Notes: generated by a model not told the origin, from the letters alone. DNA of 64,000 bases from JAXLRU01 sp046330935 (GCA_046330935.1 JAXLRU010000003.1:124001-188000); one strand, 5' to 3'. Numbered from the stretch's first letter, positions 9,056-23,293 are shown. A program made the numbers and translations.

Positions 9056-10054
9056 TCAGGCGAGGTCGACGACGAGCGCGGCCGCGAACGCCACGTAGGC
9101 GCCGGAGGCCAGGGCCAGCCGGAACGGGGTGATCCGGCCCCGGCCGAACATCCACCGCAGGTAGACCACCGACACGAGGGTCGCGACACCGGCGAGCACC
9201 AGGGGGGTGTCGAAGTCCCAGGGGGTGAGGAGTAGGCCGATCCCCGAGGGCACGGTGGCCTGGATCATCATGGCGCCGGAGATGTTGGCGAGGGCCAGCT
9301 GGGTCTTGCCCTGCCGCACCCAGATGATCGCGTTCATGATCTCCGGCAGCTCGGTGGCGACGGGCGAGAGCAGCAGCGCGACCACCACCGGCGGCAGGCC
9401 GAGAGCGGGACCTGCCCACTCCAGCTGGCGCACGAAGAGCTGGGACGCGACGAAGATCAGGACGAGCGTGACGAGCGTCTGGACGGCGACGGCCCAGGTC
9501 GCAGGGGTCTCGCGGCTCGGCTGGAGCTTCAGCGGCTCCAGTGCCTCGCCCTCGTCGGGCTCCCCGGCCGCCTGGTCGACGCGGCCCCCTCCGATCTCAC
9601 GCCAGAAGTAGACGGCGTAGGCGGCGAAGAACAGCCACCCCAACCAGGGCTTCCACGCGAACGCGACGAGGCCCAGGCCCACCTTGGCGACGAAGATGAC
9701 GAGGAACCACGTCTGGTCGCGGGCTAGCCGGTGGGTGTCCACCCCCCGCAGGTCGAACCTCTTCCACAGCAGCATCGCGCCCGTGACGCCGTACGCGAGG
9801 GTGCCGACGACCAGCGGCCCACCCATGGCGGCACCGACGCCGATGTCGGCACCGTGCTCGTCGCTGCCGAAGAGCACGGCGACGAGCGTGACGACGCTCT
9901 CCGGAAGGGCGGTGCCGACGGCCGCGAGGATGGTGCCGACCGCGATGGGACCGACCTTCAGGCGCAGGCCCAGCCATTCGACGGCGTTGACGAACCACTC
10001 GCAGGCCAGGTAGATGACGACGGCGCAGGCGAGCAACAGGACGACGTGCAGCAC
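9056..10054 (-). CDS. Sodium/calcium-exchanger-family cation antiporter under a manganese riboswitch
   Basis: 332 residues from the GTG at 10054, which has a GAAAGGG site 5 nt upstream; a longer frame from 10174 would run through the riboswitch and is rejected. It is a CaCA-superfamily membrane protein with about ten TM segments in two inverted halves. The alpha repeats are visible as VGTALPESVVTLVAV (near residue 45) and LSPVATELPEIMNAIIW (near 230), both with the conserved acidic residue. A hydrophilic loop (DQAAGEPDEGEALEPLK) separates the halves. The yybP-ykoY riboswitch directly upstream implies induction by Mn2+, so manganese export is the best guess; the family is usually annotated as Ca2+ or Na+/Ca2+ exchange. 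Confidence 0.9.
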   Translation of the reverse strand: MLHVVLLLACAVVIYLACEWFVNAVEWLGLRLKVGPIAVGTILAAVGTALPESVVTLVAVLFGSDEHGADIGVGAAMGGPLVVGTLAYGVTGAMLLWKRFDLRGVDTHRLARDQTWFLVIFVAKVGLGLVAFAWKPWLGWLFFAAYAVYFWREIGGGRVDQAAGEPDEGEALEPLKLQPSRETPATWAVAVQTLVTLVLIFVASQLFVRQLEWAGPALGLPPVVVALLLSPVATELPEIMNAIIWVRQGKTQLALANISGAMMIQATVPSGIGLLLTPWDFDTPLVLAGVATLVSVVYLRWMFGRGRITPFRLALASGAYVAFAAALVVDLA

Positions 10055-10158
10055 GAGAACCCTTTCGCGGCCGGTGCGCGGGCCGGCTCGCGCGGGGCGA
10101 CCTCGACCCGCGACGGTGAGCGCCGGCGCAGGGGGCGCCGACACACGACAGTGCGGAT

Positions 10159-10254
10159 CGAAGGTCTCGCCCACCCGCCGTGTCGTGGCGGGCCCGGACG
10201 CCGGGAGCGAGGCTCCAGCATGTCGACGGCCGGTGAGGGGGCTACTCCCCTTCG
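10159..10254 (-). promoter_or_regulatory. yybP-ykoY manganese riboswitch
   Basis: On the minus strand the element opens with CGAAGGGGAGTAGCC and closes with GGGCGAGACCTTCG. CGAAGG (10249-10254) pairs with CCTTCG (10159-10164) as stem P1. The invariant GGGGAGTAGC and GCGAGACC blocks, the CATGCTGGAGCC loop element and a strong internal stem match the family known to bind Mn2+. It ends 104 nt before the exchanger start. The aptamer class is recognised by its conserved blocks; Mn control of this gene is inferred. Confidence 0.88.
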
Positions 10255-10276
10255 GATGGTGCGGGCAACCCTCGGG

Positions 10277-10456
10277 TCACCCGCGTCCAGTGTACGGCGC
10301 GACGGCAGGGCGATCGGCGGCGCGGGCGGCGTGCATCCACGCCCAGCGCCGGTGCGCGCAGCACCCTCCCCAGCGGGTACGCACCTCGACGGCCAGGAGG
10401 GCGAGGGCGACGAGCAGGACGCCGCTCACGAGGGCAAGGGCACCGGCCTGAGGCAT
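10277..10456 (-). CDS. Small single-pass membrane protein, unknown
   Basis: 59 residues: a hydrophobic helix from about residue 6 to 25 (ALALVSGVLLVALALLAVEV), then a basic, Cys/Trp-rich tail (WGGCCAHRRWAWMHAA). The start is decided by a near-perfect GAGGAGG ribosome site 5 nt before the ATG, the main reason to believe the gene. It ends 22 nt before the riboswitch and reads in the same direction as the exchanger. No family is recognised. It might be a small partner of the exchanger, but only position suggests that. Confidence 0.5.
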   Translation of the reverse strand: MPQAGALALVSGVLLVALALLAVEVRTRWGGCCAHRRWAWMHAARAADRPAVAPYTGRG

Positions 10457-10620
10457 CGCAACCTCCTCGTCGGGTGGGCCCGGCCCGGTCGCCGGCTCCA
10501 CTGGTCTGAGGACCCGTACCCGCCGCGGTCGCGGCAACACACGACATGAGCGTCCGATCTCGGGCCTTCACGCGGCGCTCGCAGTCGGCACCAGTGACGC
10601 CCCAGGCAAGCCACGTAGTG

Positions 10621-10675
10621 CCAAAATGGGTTCAGGGCCTCCCCGCACCCGAAAGGCACGAAAAGACCCTGAACC
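10621..10675 (-). terminator. Terminator of the rRNA operon
   Basis: Just after 5S rRNA on the minus strand, GGTTCAGGG (10667-10675) pairs with CCCTGAACC (10629-10637) with further pairing inside, followed by CATTTTGG. The position 11 nt past 5S and the T-rich tail support a Rho-independent rrn terminator. Confidence 0.75.
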
Positions 10676-10685
10676 ACTAAAGAAT

Positions 10686-10802
10686 GTCCGGCGGCGTCCT
10701 ACTCTCCCACACAGTACCCCGTGCAGTACCATCGGCGCTGGAAGGCTTAGCTACCGGGTTCGGAATGAGACCGGGCGTTTCCCTACCGCTATGACCGCCG
10801 TA
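10686..10802 (-). rRNA. rrf: 5S ribosomal RNA
   Basis: About 117 nt. The minus strand starts TACGGCGGTCATAGCGG and ends GGACGCCGCCGGAC; the ends pair to form helix I, and the conserved CCGAACCCGG and GGGAGAGTAGG blocks are present. It is the last gene of the operon and is followed by a terminator hairpin. Confidence 0.93.
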
Positions 10803-10872
10803 ACCCTATCGAGTTGTCAACCACACCACCCCGCACAACCCCGGGTGGCGTCCTGGTTGTCACTCCAGAACC

Positions 10873-10890
10873 GCACAGTGGACGCGAACA
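10873..10890 (-). other. Pre-23S processing stem, 3' strand
   Basis: TGTTCGCGTCCACTGTGC on the minus strand, downstream of 23S, pairs at 16 of 18 positions (counting G-U less strictly) with GCATAGTGGACGCGAGCA upstream of 23S (14056-14073). This is the arrangement of an RNase III processing stalk that loops out pre-23S rRNA. Confidence 0.7.
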
Positions 10891-10921
10891 CGATCTCCCG
10901 CACAACATGGAAGAAAGATGA

Positions 10922-15911
<4,990 letters not shown>

Positions 15912-16506
15912 TGAACAACCCCCACACACCCCACAAAGGATGCGCGAGGAAACAGAGAACCCCAACCACCCCACAAGAGATGATCAGGCTGGCTCGACAG
16001 TTGTCCGGACAACCCATAAAGAGTCATCCACCGTCGTTCCCAAAGGAATCGCGACACCACCAGACCCACACCCCACAACGAGGCACAAGCCCAGCAATGC
16101 CAACGAGGTAAAACTTTGGCATCGACAATCGGCACGCTGTTGAGTTCTCAAGCCACACACACCCACCATCACCAGTCTCACAACCGGATCCGGGGCAACC
16201 CTTCTACCTTACTCTCCCAACGCCACCAGGTCAACCCACCCGCCGAAGCGAACCAGACCAACCCAACCGGAACCAGAAGACCGCACACCACACCCACCCG
16301 AAGGCAGAACATGATCCACGAACCCGCAGGGAACGGCCAACGTGGTGATCCAAGACCTTGGGCCTCGATCAGCTTGGCCGGATCACTCCGACTCGCTGTC
16401 CGCGTCCTCCCTCACCGGGCGACAGGAAGAACAGTACGCACCGCCCGGCGGGAGGGTCAAATCCGCAGGGGAACACCACCCGGATGAGCATCGTGTGAAC
16501 ATCACG
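15912..16506 (-). promoter_or_regulatory. rRNA operon promoter and leader region
   Basis: 595 bp between 16S and the Nramp stop with no credible gene. Two tandem minus-strand promoters are visible. The upstream one has TTGACC (16455-16460), an 18-nt spacer and TACTGT (16431-16436). The downstream one has TTGACC (16229-16234), a 17-nt spacer and TAAGGT (16206-16211). A boxA-like TTGAGAACT sits at 16143-16151 in the leader, matching the copy in the 16S-23S spacer. Multiple promoters plus an antitermination-type leader are normal for rrn operons. Confidence 0.75.
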
Positions 16507-17850
16507 TCACAGTGCGTCGAGGATCAGCCAGAGATTCAGCGCGCTGATCACCCCGGCGACGACGCCCGCCGCCACCGTGACGCTCCGGCGAACCCGGAGC
16601 GTGCCCATCACCCTGCGCGACGCCGTGAGGTGGACCAGCGGCCCCAGCGCGAACGGCACCCCGAACGAGAGCACCACCTGGCTCCCGACGAGGGCGTCGG
16701 TCACCGAGACCGGGAGCCACAACACGACGAGGGCGGGCGCCACCGTGACGACCCGGCGCACCACCAGCGGCACCCGCCGCCGGAGGAACCCCTGCATCAC
16801 GACGTCCCCCGCCAGGGTCCCGACCCCCGAGGCCGCGATACCGGAGGCGAGGAGGACCACGGCGAAGGCCGCGCCCAGCGGCCACGCGTACGACGACAGA
16901 CCGGCGTGAGCGGCCTCCAGGTCGCCGCCGTCCACGCCCGGGATCGGCGCGCCGTCCCCGTGGAAGGCACCCGCCGCGATGAGCAGGAACGCGGCGTTCG
17001 CGCACGCCGCCACCGTGAGCGCCACGACGATCTCGCGCCGATGGCCACGCAGGGCCGCGCGCACCGCATCGGCCGAGCCCACCACGGGCCGCGACGCCGT
17101 CAGCGCCGAGTGCAGGTACACGGCGTGCGGCATGACGGTCGCCCCGACGATGCCCGTGGCCAGCACGAGCGCGCCGGGTCCGGACAGATCCGGGCGCAAG
17201 CCCGCGACCGTCTCCCCTACGCCGGGCCCGAGCCGCCACACCAGATACGCCAGGCCCGTGAGCAGCACCGTGAGCAAGCCGGCGACGGCGAGCTGGAACC
17301 GGTTGCGCTCGTCGGTGCCGAGCAGCAGCAGGCCGACCCCCACCGCGGCGACGAGCACCCCGCCCACGGGCAGGGGCACGCCGAACAGCAGGTACAGCGC
17401 GAGCGCGCCGCCGATGACCTCTGCCACGTCCGTGGCCATCGTCACGACCTCGGCCTGCACCCACAGCCCGCGGGTGGCCGCCCTGGGGTACTGCAGCCGG
17501 CACTGCTCGGCGAGGCTGCGGCCCGTCGCGACGCCGAGCGTCGCGGACAGGTACTGCACGAGCATCGCCGCGAGCCCCGCCAGCAGGACGACGAAGAGCA
17601 GGCGCGTCCCCAGCGTGGCGCCGGCCTGGGTGTTCGTGGCCACGTTGCCCGGGTCGACGTACGCCACCGCGACGACGAGCCCCGGGCCGCACAGGCGGGC
17701 CAGGCGGCGCCACCCCGCGCGCCGTCCGCGCCCGTCGACGAGCGTGACGCCCGCCTGCCCGCCGGCGTCCCCCTGCCGCCCGTCGCGCGCGTCCGGCGAC
17801 GTGCCGGACGCCGCGGACCGGCCCTGCGAGGACAGGACCGGCCCGGGCAC
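16507..17850 (-). CDS. mntH: Nramp-family divalent metal (Mn2+) transporter
   Basis: 447 residues from the GTG at 17850, 8 bp after the manganese catalase stop. The TM1 signature GLVVAVAYVDPGNVATN (Asp, Pro, Gly and Asn of the DPGN metal site) and the TM6 signature GIVGATVMPHAVYLHS (Met-Pro-His) are both intact, which marks a true Mn2+/Fe2+ importer of the Nramp family and not the Mg-type NRMT branch. Eleven TM segments can be traced. The first ~45 residues are polar and weakly conserved, so the exact start is uncertain. Operon partnership with a manganese enzyme argues for manganese as the substrate. Confidence 0.92.
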   Translation of the reverse strand: MPGPVLSSQGRSAASGTSPDARDGRQGDAGGQAGVTLVDGRGRRAGWRRLARLCGPGLVVAVAYVDPGNVATNTQAGATLGTRLLFVVLLAGLAAMLVQYLSATLGVATGRSLAEQCRLQYPRAATRGLWVQAEVVTMATDVAEVIGGALALYLLFGVPLPVGGVLVAAVGVGLLLLGTDERNRFQLAVAGLLTVLLTGLAYLVWRLGPGVGETVAGLRPDLSGPGALVLATGIVGATVMPHAVYLHSALTASRPVVGSADAVRAALRGHRREIVVALTVAACANAAFLLIAAGAFHGDGAPIPGVDGGDLEAAHAGLSSYAWPLGAAFAVVLLASGIAASGVGTLAGDVVMQGFLRRRVPLVVRRVVTVAPALVVLWLPVSVTDALVGSQVVLSFGVPFALGPLVHLTASRRVMGTLRVRRSVTVAAGVVAGVISALNLWLILDAL

Positions 17851-17858
17851 GTCCGTCC

Positions 17859-18731
17859 TCAGCTGAGGACGTCCTTCACCTTGTGCAGCAGCCCGCTCGC
17901 GTCGGGCACCGACGGGGTGCCGTGGAACACCGGCGGCGCGGGGGGCAGCACCGGCTCCGGCGCCAGCGGCACCGGGTTCTCGACAACGCTGAACGTGCCC
18001 TTGCCGTCCATCGACGGACCGGACGCCCAGCGCCCCTGCGCCGAGTCGTTGCCCTCGCTGAGGTTCCACAGCGTGTAGGCGTGCTCGTTGTTCTGCTCGG
18101 ACTCGGGGAAGCTGTCGGGCACCGGGAGGGCGTCCAGCCCGTCCGTCTGCAGCTGCTCCATCGCGGCCAGCCACTGGTTCTGGTGCATCGTGTCGCGGGC
18201 GATGTTGAAGCGCAGCATCTCCCGCACGCCGGGGTCGTCGCTCATGTTGAAGACCCGCACCGCCTGCAGCCGCCCCTGCATCTCGGCGGCCGCGTTCGTC
18301 GCGAAGTCGGCGTAGAGGTTGCCGCTGGCGATGATGTACTTGCCGCTCCACGCCTCCCCGGCGCTGTCGGTCAGGGCCGGGCCCAGCCCCGAGACGATCT
18401 TGTGCTGCGGGTTGATCCCGCCCATCACCGCGGCGACCATCGGGTTGCCGTCCACGGCCTCCACCTGCGCCTCGTGGGGCGCGCCCTCGAGCAGCCGCGA
18501 GATCATCGTGGCGATCATCTCGACATGGGCCAACTCCTCGGTGGCGGTGTCGAGGATGAGGTCCTTGTACTCGCCGGGCACCCGGCAGTTCCAGCCCTGG
18601 AACAGGTACTGCATGGCGACGGTCATCTCCCCGAACGCGCCGCCCAGCAGCTCCTGGAGGTGCTTGGCGAGGATGGGGTCCGGCTTGTCGGGCTTGGCCT
18701 CGAACTGGAGCCCCTTGTAGTGGAAGAACAC
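17859..18731 (-). CDS. Manganese catalase (non-haem)
   Basis: 290 residues, the normal family length. It dismutates H2O2 with a di-manganese centre in a ferritin-like four-helix bundle. Metal ligands are visible in ATEELAHVEMIAT (Glu, His, Glu) and in REMLRFNIARDTMHQNQW (Glu and His), plus the first Glu in GGAFGEMTVAMQYL. The start is the GTG at 18731, behind a clean GGAGG site with 5-nt spacing, giving the usual VFFHYKGLQFE beginning of the family. mntH follows 8 bp later, so the enzyme and its metal importer are co-transcribed. The gene is divergent from a BTAD regulator. Confidence 0.93.
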   Translation of the reverse strand: MFFHYKGLQFEAKPDKPDPILAKHLQELLGGAFGEMTVAMQYLFQGWNCRVPGEYKDLILDTATEELAHVEMIATMISRLLEGAPHEAQVEAVDGNPMVAAVMGGINPQHKIVSGLGPALTDSAGEAWSGKYIIASGNLYADFATNAAAEMQGRLQAVRVFNMSDDPGVREMLRFNIARDTMHQNQWLAAMEQLQTDGLDALPVPDSFPESEQNNEHAYTLWNLSEGNDSAQGRWASGPSMDGKGTFSVVENPVPLAPEPVLPPAPPVFHGTPSVPDASGLLHKVKDVLS

Positions 18732-18803
18732 GGTCACCTCCGGCGACGGGTCGGTCGGGCTGGTCCTCCTGGTGATGCCCGGCGCCCGTGACCCGGGCGT
18801 CCA

Positions 18804-18820
18804 CCGGCGCGTGACGCCGG
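18804..18820. promoter_or_regulatory. Inverted repeat in catalase/BTAD divergent region
   Basis: CCGGCG-CGTGA-CGCCGG is a perfect 6-bp inverted repeat, surrounded by three copies of CGTGAC. It lies midway between the divergent starts of the catalase (18731) and the BTAD regulator (18881). Possible binding site for that regulator; no direct evidence. Confidence 0.35.
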
Positions 18821-18880
18821 CGTGACCGCACCGACCCTCGACGAGTGCGTAGGGATCTCGGAGCCGGGCACGGGCGGGAC

Positions 18881-19660
18881 ATGGACGTCGCCGACGGGCT
18901 CGCACCGCGCGTCGCCGTGCACCTGCTGGGCGGGTTCGCGGTGCACCTGCTGCCACCCCCGGACCACGCACACCCGGCCCTCCCCCTCGACGTCCCGATC
19001 CGCGGCGGGGGCCAGCGCCTGCTGGCGTTCCTCGGGTTGCACCGGCGCGCGGTACGGCGCGCCCGCGTCGCGGCCGAGCTGTGGCCCGAGGCGACGGGAG
19101 CGCAGGCGTCGGCGAACCTGCGGACGACGCTGCGACGCCTGCCGCGGCCCGAGGGCGTCGCGCTCGTCGCCGCCGACACCACGACGGTGGGCCTGCCTGC
19201 GGGCGCCGACGTCGACTTCTGGCGGGCGCGGGCCTCCATGGAGGACCTCGCCCGGGGCGGCGCCGACGGGTGGGCGCGTGCCGGCGCGGACGACGTCGCG
19301 CTCCTGGCGGAGGACCTGCTGCCCGACCGCGACGAGGAGTGGCTGCTTGCCGAGCAGGAGCACCACCGCCAGCGCCGGCTGCACGCCCTCGAGCGGATCG
19401 CCGGGGCCCTCCTGCGTGCGCGGCGCACCGAGGACGCCCTCGCCGCCGCATTGCTCGCCGTGGCCGGCGACCCGCTGCGCGAGTCTGCCCAGCGGCGGCT
19501 GATCCAGGTGCACCTTGATCAGGGCAACGTGGCGGAGGCGCTGCGGCAGTTCCACGTCTACCGGACGCTCCTACGCCGCCAGCTCGGACTCACGCCGTCA
19601 CCGGCGATCCGGGAACTCGTGGCGGGGCTGCTCGGCCGACCGGCCGACCGGACGGCATGA
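18881..19660 (+). CDS. BTAD-domain (AfsR/SARP-type) transcriptional regulator
   Basis: 259 residues. An N-terminal OmpR-like winged helix (about 1-95: VAVHLLGGFAVHL, LLAFLGLHRRAVRRARVAAELW, ANLRTTLRRL) is followed by a bacterial transcriptional activation domain with TPR-like helices (about 105-255: DEEWLLAEQEHHRQRRLHALE, AALLAVAGDPLRESAQRRLI, HLDQGNVAEALRQFHVYRTLL, LGLTPSPAIREL). This is the compact SARP architecture without an NB-ARC. The ATG at 18881 is preferred over an upstream GTG at 18845; a GGGCGGGAC sequence precedes it. It is divergent from the manganese catalase operon, which it may control, but its target is not shown by sequence. Confidence 0.85.
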   Translation: MDVADGLAPRVAVHLLGGFAVHLLPPPDHAHPALPLDVPIRGGGQRLLAFLGLHRRAVRRARVAAELWPEATGAQASANLRTTLRRLPRPEGVALVAADTTTVGLPAGADVDFWRARASMEDLARGGADGWARAGADDVALLAEDLLPDRDEEWLLAEQEHHRQRRLHALERIAGALLRARRTEDALAAALLAVAGDPLRESAQRRLIQVHLDQGNVAEALRQFHVYRTLLRRQLGLTPSPAIRELVAGLLGRPADRTA

Positions 19661-19730
19661 GGCACCGGCCCGGGGGCGGCAGCCACGACGTCGAGGTGCC
19701 CGCAAGGCCCCGCGAAACTACCGTCAGAGG

Positions 19731-20547
19731 GTGCCCCTCGCCCTGCCGCTGACCCGCCCCGGTTGGGGGGCGCTCGAGACGTCCGGCGCGCTGCGTGCCG
19801 CCGCCCTCGGCCCCGGGCTGCCCGGCCGCCCGGAAATCGTGCTGGTCCACGGCCTCGGCTGCTCGCACCGCTACTTCGCGCGGCTCGCCGCCGAGCTCTA
19901 CCGGCTGGGCCACGCCGTGATCGCGCCCGACCTTCCCGGGTTCGGGCTGACCCGCGCGCCCGCCGCGCGGCCGGTCGCCGACGTCCCCGCCCTGGCCGCC
20001 GACCTCGCCGCGTGGTTGTGCGAGACCCGCCGCGAGGGCCGCACGCTCGTCGCCAATTCCTTCGGATCGCAGGTGCTCGTGGAGCTCGCCGCTTCGCACC
20101 CAGGCGCGGCGTCGGGCCTGGTGCTCATCGGCCCGGCGATGGACCAGCGGCACCGGTCGCTCACCGCGCAGGCCGCGCGGCTGGTGCGTAACACCGTCCA
20201 CGAGGCGCCGCGGGTCTCGCTCCTGCTGGGGCGGGACTACGCCGCGTGCGGCCCGCGGCGCTACCTCGCCACGGCACGGACGGGGCTCGCCCACCCCACG
20301 CGTGCCCGGCTGCGTGAGGTGACCGTGCCACCGTCGCCGTCGTCCGCGGGGGCTCGACCGTCCGCTGTCGACGGCGGCCTGGGCGCGGAGGTGGCCACGC
20401 CGCCTCTCGGGCGGCGAGTACGTGGAGGTTCCGGGTGCCTCGCACCTCGCGCACTGGTCACGGCCGGAGGCGGTTGCGGATGTCGTGGTGAGGCTGGCCG
20501 ATGCTCAGGGGGTCGATCCGGCGGCGCCGTCCTCGAGCAGCCGGTAG
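19731..20547 (+). pseudogene. Alpha/beta-hydrolase broken by two 1-base losses near its 3' end
   Basis: The first ~199 codons give a good alpha/beta hydrolase: IVLVHGLGCSHRYFARLAAEL (oxyanion region), PDLPGFGLT, and the nucleophile elbow VANSFGSQVLVELA. After VTVP (codon at 20325) the frame fails. Family-like sequence resumes one frame over (TVAVVRGG from 20330) and again in the third frame (LDRPLSTAAWARRW to VEVPGASHLAHWSRPEAV, stop at 20545-20547). One C lost at 20328 and one G lost in the run 20348-20352 would restore a ~273-residue enzyme containing the Asp and His of the triad. The 3' end overlaps menC by 43 bp. The GTG at 19731 may be leaderless. Either a recent pseudogene or sequence error. 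Confidence 0.75.
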
Positions 20548-21536
20548 CAGCGCTCGAGGCGGCGTCGCCACCAGTCCTGGTGTTCCGGCGGCGCCGCGTG
20601 CTCGGCGAGGAGGTCGTCGTCGACGGTCGCCGGGGCCACCTGCATCACGCCGCCCCGCGGGACGAGCGGGTGCGCCGTGACGTCCGCTGCCAACAGCGAC
20701 GCGGTGCCCAACCCGCAGGCATAGGGCAGCTCGGGCAGCGCGGCGGCGAGCGCCACGCCCGCGGCGATGCCGACGGACGTGTCGAGAGCCGAGGAGACGA
20801 CGACGGGGACGCCGTGCTCGGCGCCGAGCCTCGTGGCGACCTCGTAGGCGGCGCGGACCCCGCCGAGCGGGGCGACCTTGACGACGACGACGTCCGCGGC
20901 GCCGGCGAGCACCACCCGAAGCGGGTCCTCCGCCTTGCGGACGCTCTCGTCGGCCGCGATCGGCACGTCGACACCCGCGCGGGCCAGGCGCAGGCGCAGG
21001 TCACGGAGGTCCCCGACGCCTGAGCAGGGCTGCTCGGCGTACTCCAGGCCGGCGGGCGCCAGGGCCGTCAGCGCGCGGACGGCGTCGGGGACGTCCCAGC
21101 CGCCGTTCGCGTCGACGCGGATGCGTCCGTGCGGGCCGAGCGCGTCGCGGACCGCGCGGACCCGCGCGACGTCGTCGGCCAGCGCCTGGCCCCGCTCGGC
21201 CACCTTGACCTTCGCCGTCGTGCAGCCGTCGAAGCGGGCGAGCACCCCCGGGACGTCCTCGGCCGGGACCGCGGGCACGGTCGCGTTGACCGGCACCTCG
21301 GTGCGCACCGGCGCCGGCCACTCGTCGGCGTGCCAGGCCGCGTCGATCGCCGATGCGAGCCAGCGCGCCGACTCCGCGTCGTCGTACTCCAGGAACGGCG
21401 CGAACTCGCCCCACCCCGCCGGGCCCTGGAGCAGCAGCGCCTCGCGCTCGGACACGCCTCGGAAGCGGACCCGCATCGGCAGCGTGACGACGCGAGCGGC
21501 GTCCGCGACGTCGGCGAGGCGGGGAAGGACCGGCAC
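20505..21536 (-). CDS. menC: o-Succinylbenzoate synthase
   Basis: 343 residues, enolase-superfamily barrel that dehydrates SHCHC to o-succinylbenzoate. Catalytic and metal residues are visible: TAKVKV (the KxK base), RIRVDANGGWD (first metal Asp), EYAEQPC (Glu), IAADESV (Asp/Glu) and VVVVKVAPLGG (second Lys). The actinobacterial two-Lys form without an N-terminal extension is typical. The GTG start at 21536 lies 6 nt downstream of TAGAGT (21543-21548, minus strand), a leaderless arrangement. It is divergent from menB with only 37 bp between start codons. Confidence 0.95.
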   Translation of the reverse strand: MPVLPRLADVADAARVVTLPMRVRFRGVSEREALLLQGPAGWGEFAPFLEYDDAESARWLASAIDAAWHADEWPAPVRTEVPVNATVPAVPAEDVPGVLARFDGCTTAKVKVAERGQALADDVARVRAVRDALGPHGRIRVDANGGWDVPDAVRALTALAPAGLEYAEQPCSGVGDLRDLRLRLARAGVDVPIAADESVRKAEDPLRVVLAGAADVVVVKVAPLGGVRAAYEVATRLGAEHGVPVVVSSALDTSVGIAAGVALAAALPELPYACGLGTASLLAADVTAHPLVPRGGVMQVAPATVDDDLLAEHAAPPEHQDWWRRRLERCYRLLEDGAAGSTP

Positions 21537-21573
21537 GGCCGCACTCTAGGACGCCGCCCTAAGCTGGCGAGCC

Positions 21574-22536
<963 letters not shown>

Positions 22537-22538
22537 CC

Positions 22539-22570
22539 CCTCAGCCGACCGACGCCTCAGCCGACCGACG
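22539..22570 (+). repeat. Two exact copies of a 16-bp unit after menB
   Basis: CCTCAGCCGACCGACG occurs at 22539-22554 and again at 22555-22570, directly after the menB stop codon; a looser third copy follows. Looks like simple slippage duplication; no function seen. Confidence 0.7.
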
Positions 22571-22657
22571 CCCAGGCCTACCGACCCCGACGCCCGCCGA
22601 CCCCTGCCCGGCCCGCTCGCAGCCTGTCATGATGCGGGGCGGCGAAGGGAGACGGCC

Positions 22658-23173
22658 GTGTTCCTGCTGACCCGCGGGCTGCCGCTGCTGCTCGAGATCG
22701 GCCTGCTCGTGTTCTGCGTCGTCGACTGCGTGCAGACCCCGGCCGAGGCCACCCGCAACCTCGCCAAGGGTTGGTGGCTGGTGCTCATCGTGGTGATGCC
22801 GCTGGTGGGCGGGATCGCGTGGCTCGTCGCCGGCCGGCCCCAGCGGGCCGCCGCATCGGGCGCGCCGTGGCCCTCGACGCGGACGGCGGGCTTCCCCGAG
22901 TACGAGCGTCCGGGCCGGTCCCGCGCTCCGCTCGCCCCCGACGACGACCCCGAGTTCCTCGCCCAGATCTCCCGGGTCGATCGCGAGCAGGAGCGCACCC
23001 TCGGGCAGTGGGAGGCCGACCTGTTGCGGCGCGAAGAGGAACTGCGGCGCCGCGGCGACGAGCGGAGCCCCGACGCGGGCGGTGCCGGCGGGATGGCCGG
23101 CGGGAGCGACGCCGACGGCGACGACGACCCGGGCGGGTCGAGCGGGCCGAGCGGCGCCGGTCCGCAGCGCTGA
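22658..23173 (+). CDS. PLDc_N-type small membrane protein, copy 1
   Basis: 171 residues. Two TM helices at the N-terminus (LPLLLEIGLLVFCVVDCVQTP and WWLVLIVVMPLVGGIAWLVAGRP) have the pattern of the phospholipase D N-terminal (PLDc_N) domain found in many short actinobacterial membrane proteins without an enzyme part. The rest is a polar cytoplasmic tail with DDDPEFLAQISRVDREQERTL and a charged coiled region. The GTG start has AAGGGAGA 6 nt upstream. A paralogue follows at 23294. The role is unknown. Confidence 0.8.
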   Translation: MFLLTRGLPLLLEIGLLVFCVVDCVQTPAEATRNLAKGWWLVLIVVMPLVGGIAWLVAGRPQRAAASGAPWPSTRTAGFPEYERPGRSRAPLAPDDDPEFLAQISRVDREQERTLGQWEADLLRREEELRRRGDERSPDAGGAGGMAGGSDADGDDDPGGSSGPSGAGPQR

Positions 23174-23293
23174 TCCTTCGTCGAGGACTCCTCGGACCGG
23201 GAACCCCGGGGGCGGCCCCGGCCGTTGCCCAGGACCAAGGCGCCGTCGCCCGACCACTCCAGGTCGGCCCGGTCGGCGCCCGGAGGAGGGGTC

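Noticed and set aside
10055..10174. N-terminal 40-codon extension of the cation exchanger
   Set aside because: It translates the riboswitch 3' part; the GTG at 10054 has a ribosome site and begins at the first TM helix.
16507..19428. Single 973-codon frame covering Nramp and the catalase region
   Set aside because: Only the part from 17850 down resembles Nramp; the upstream part is out of frame with the real catalase and is Arg/Ala-rich nonsense.
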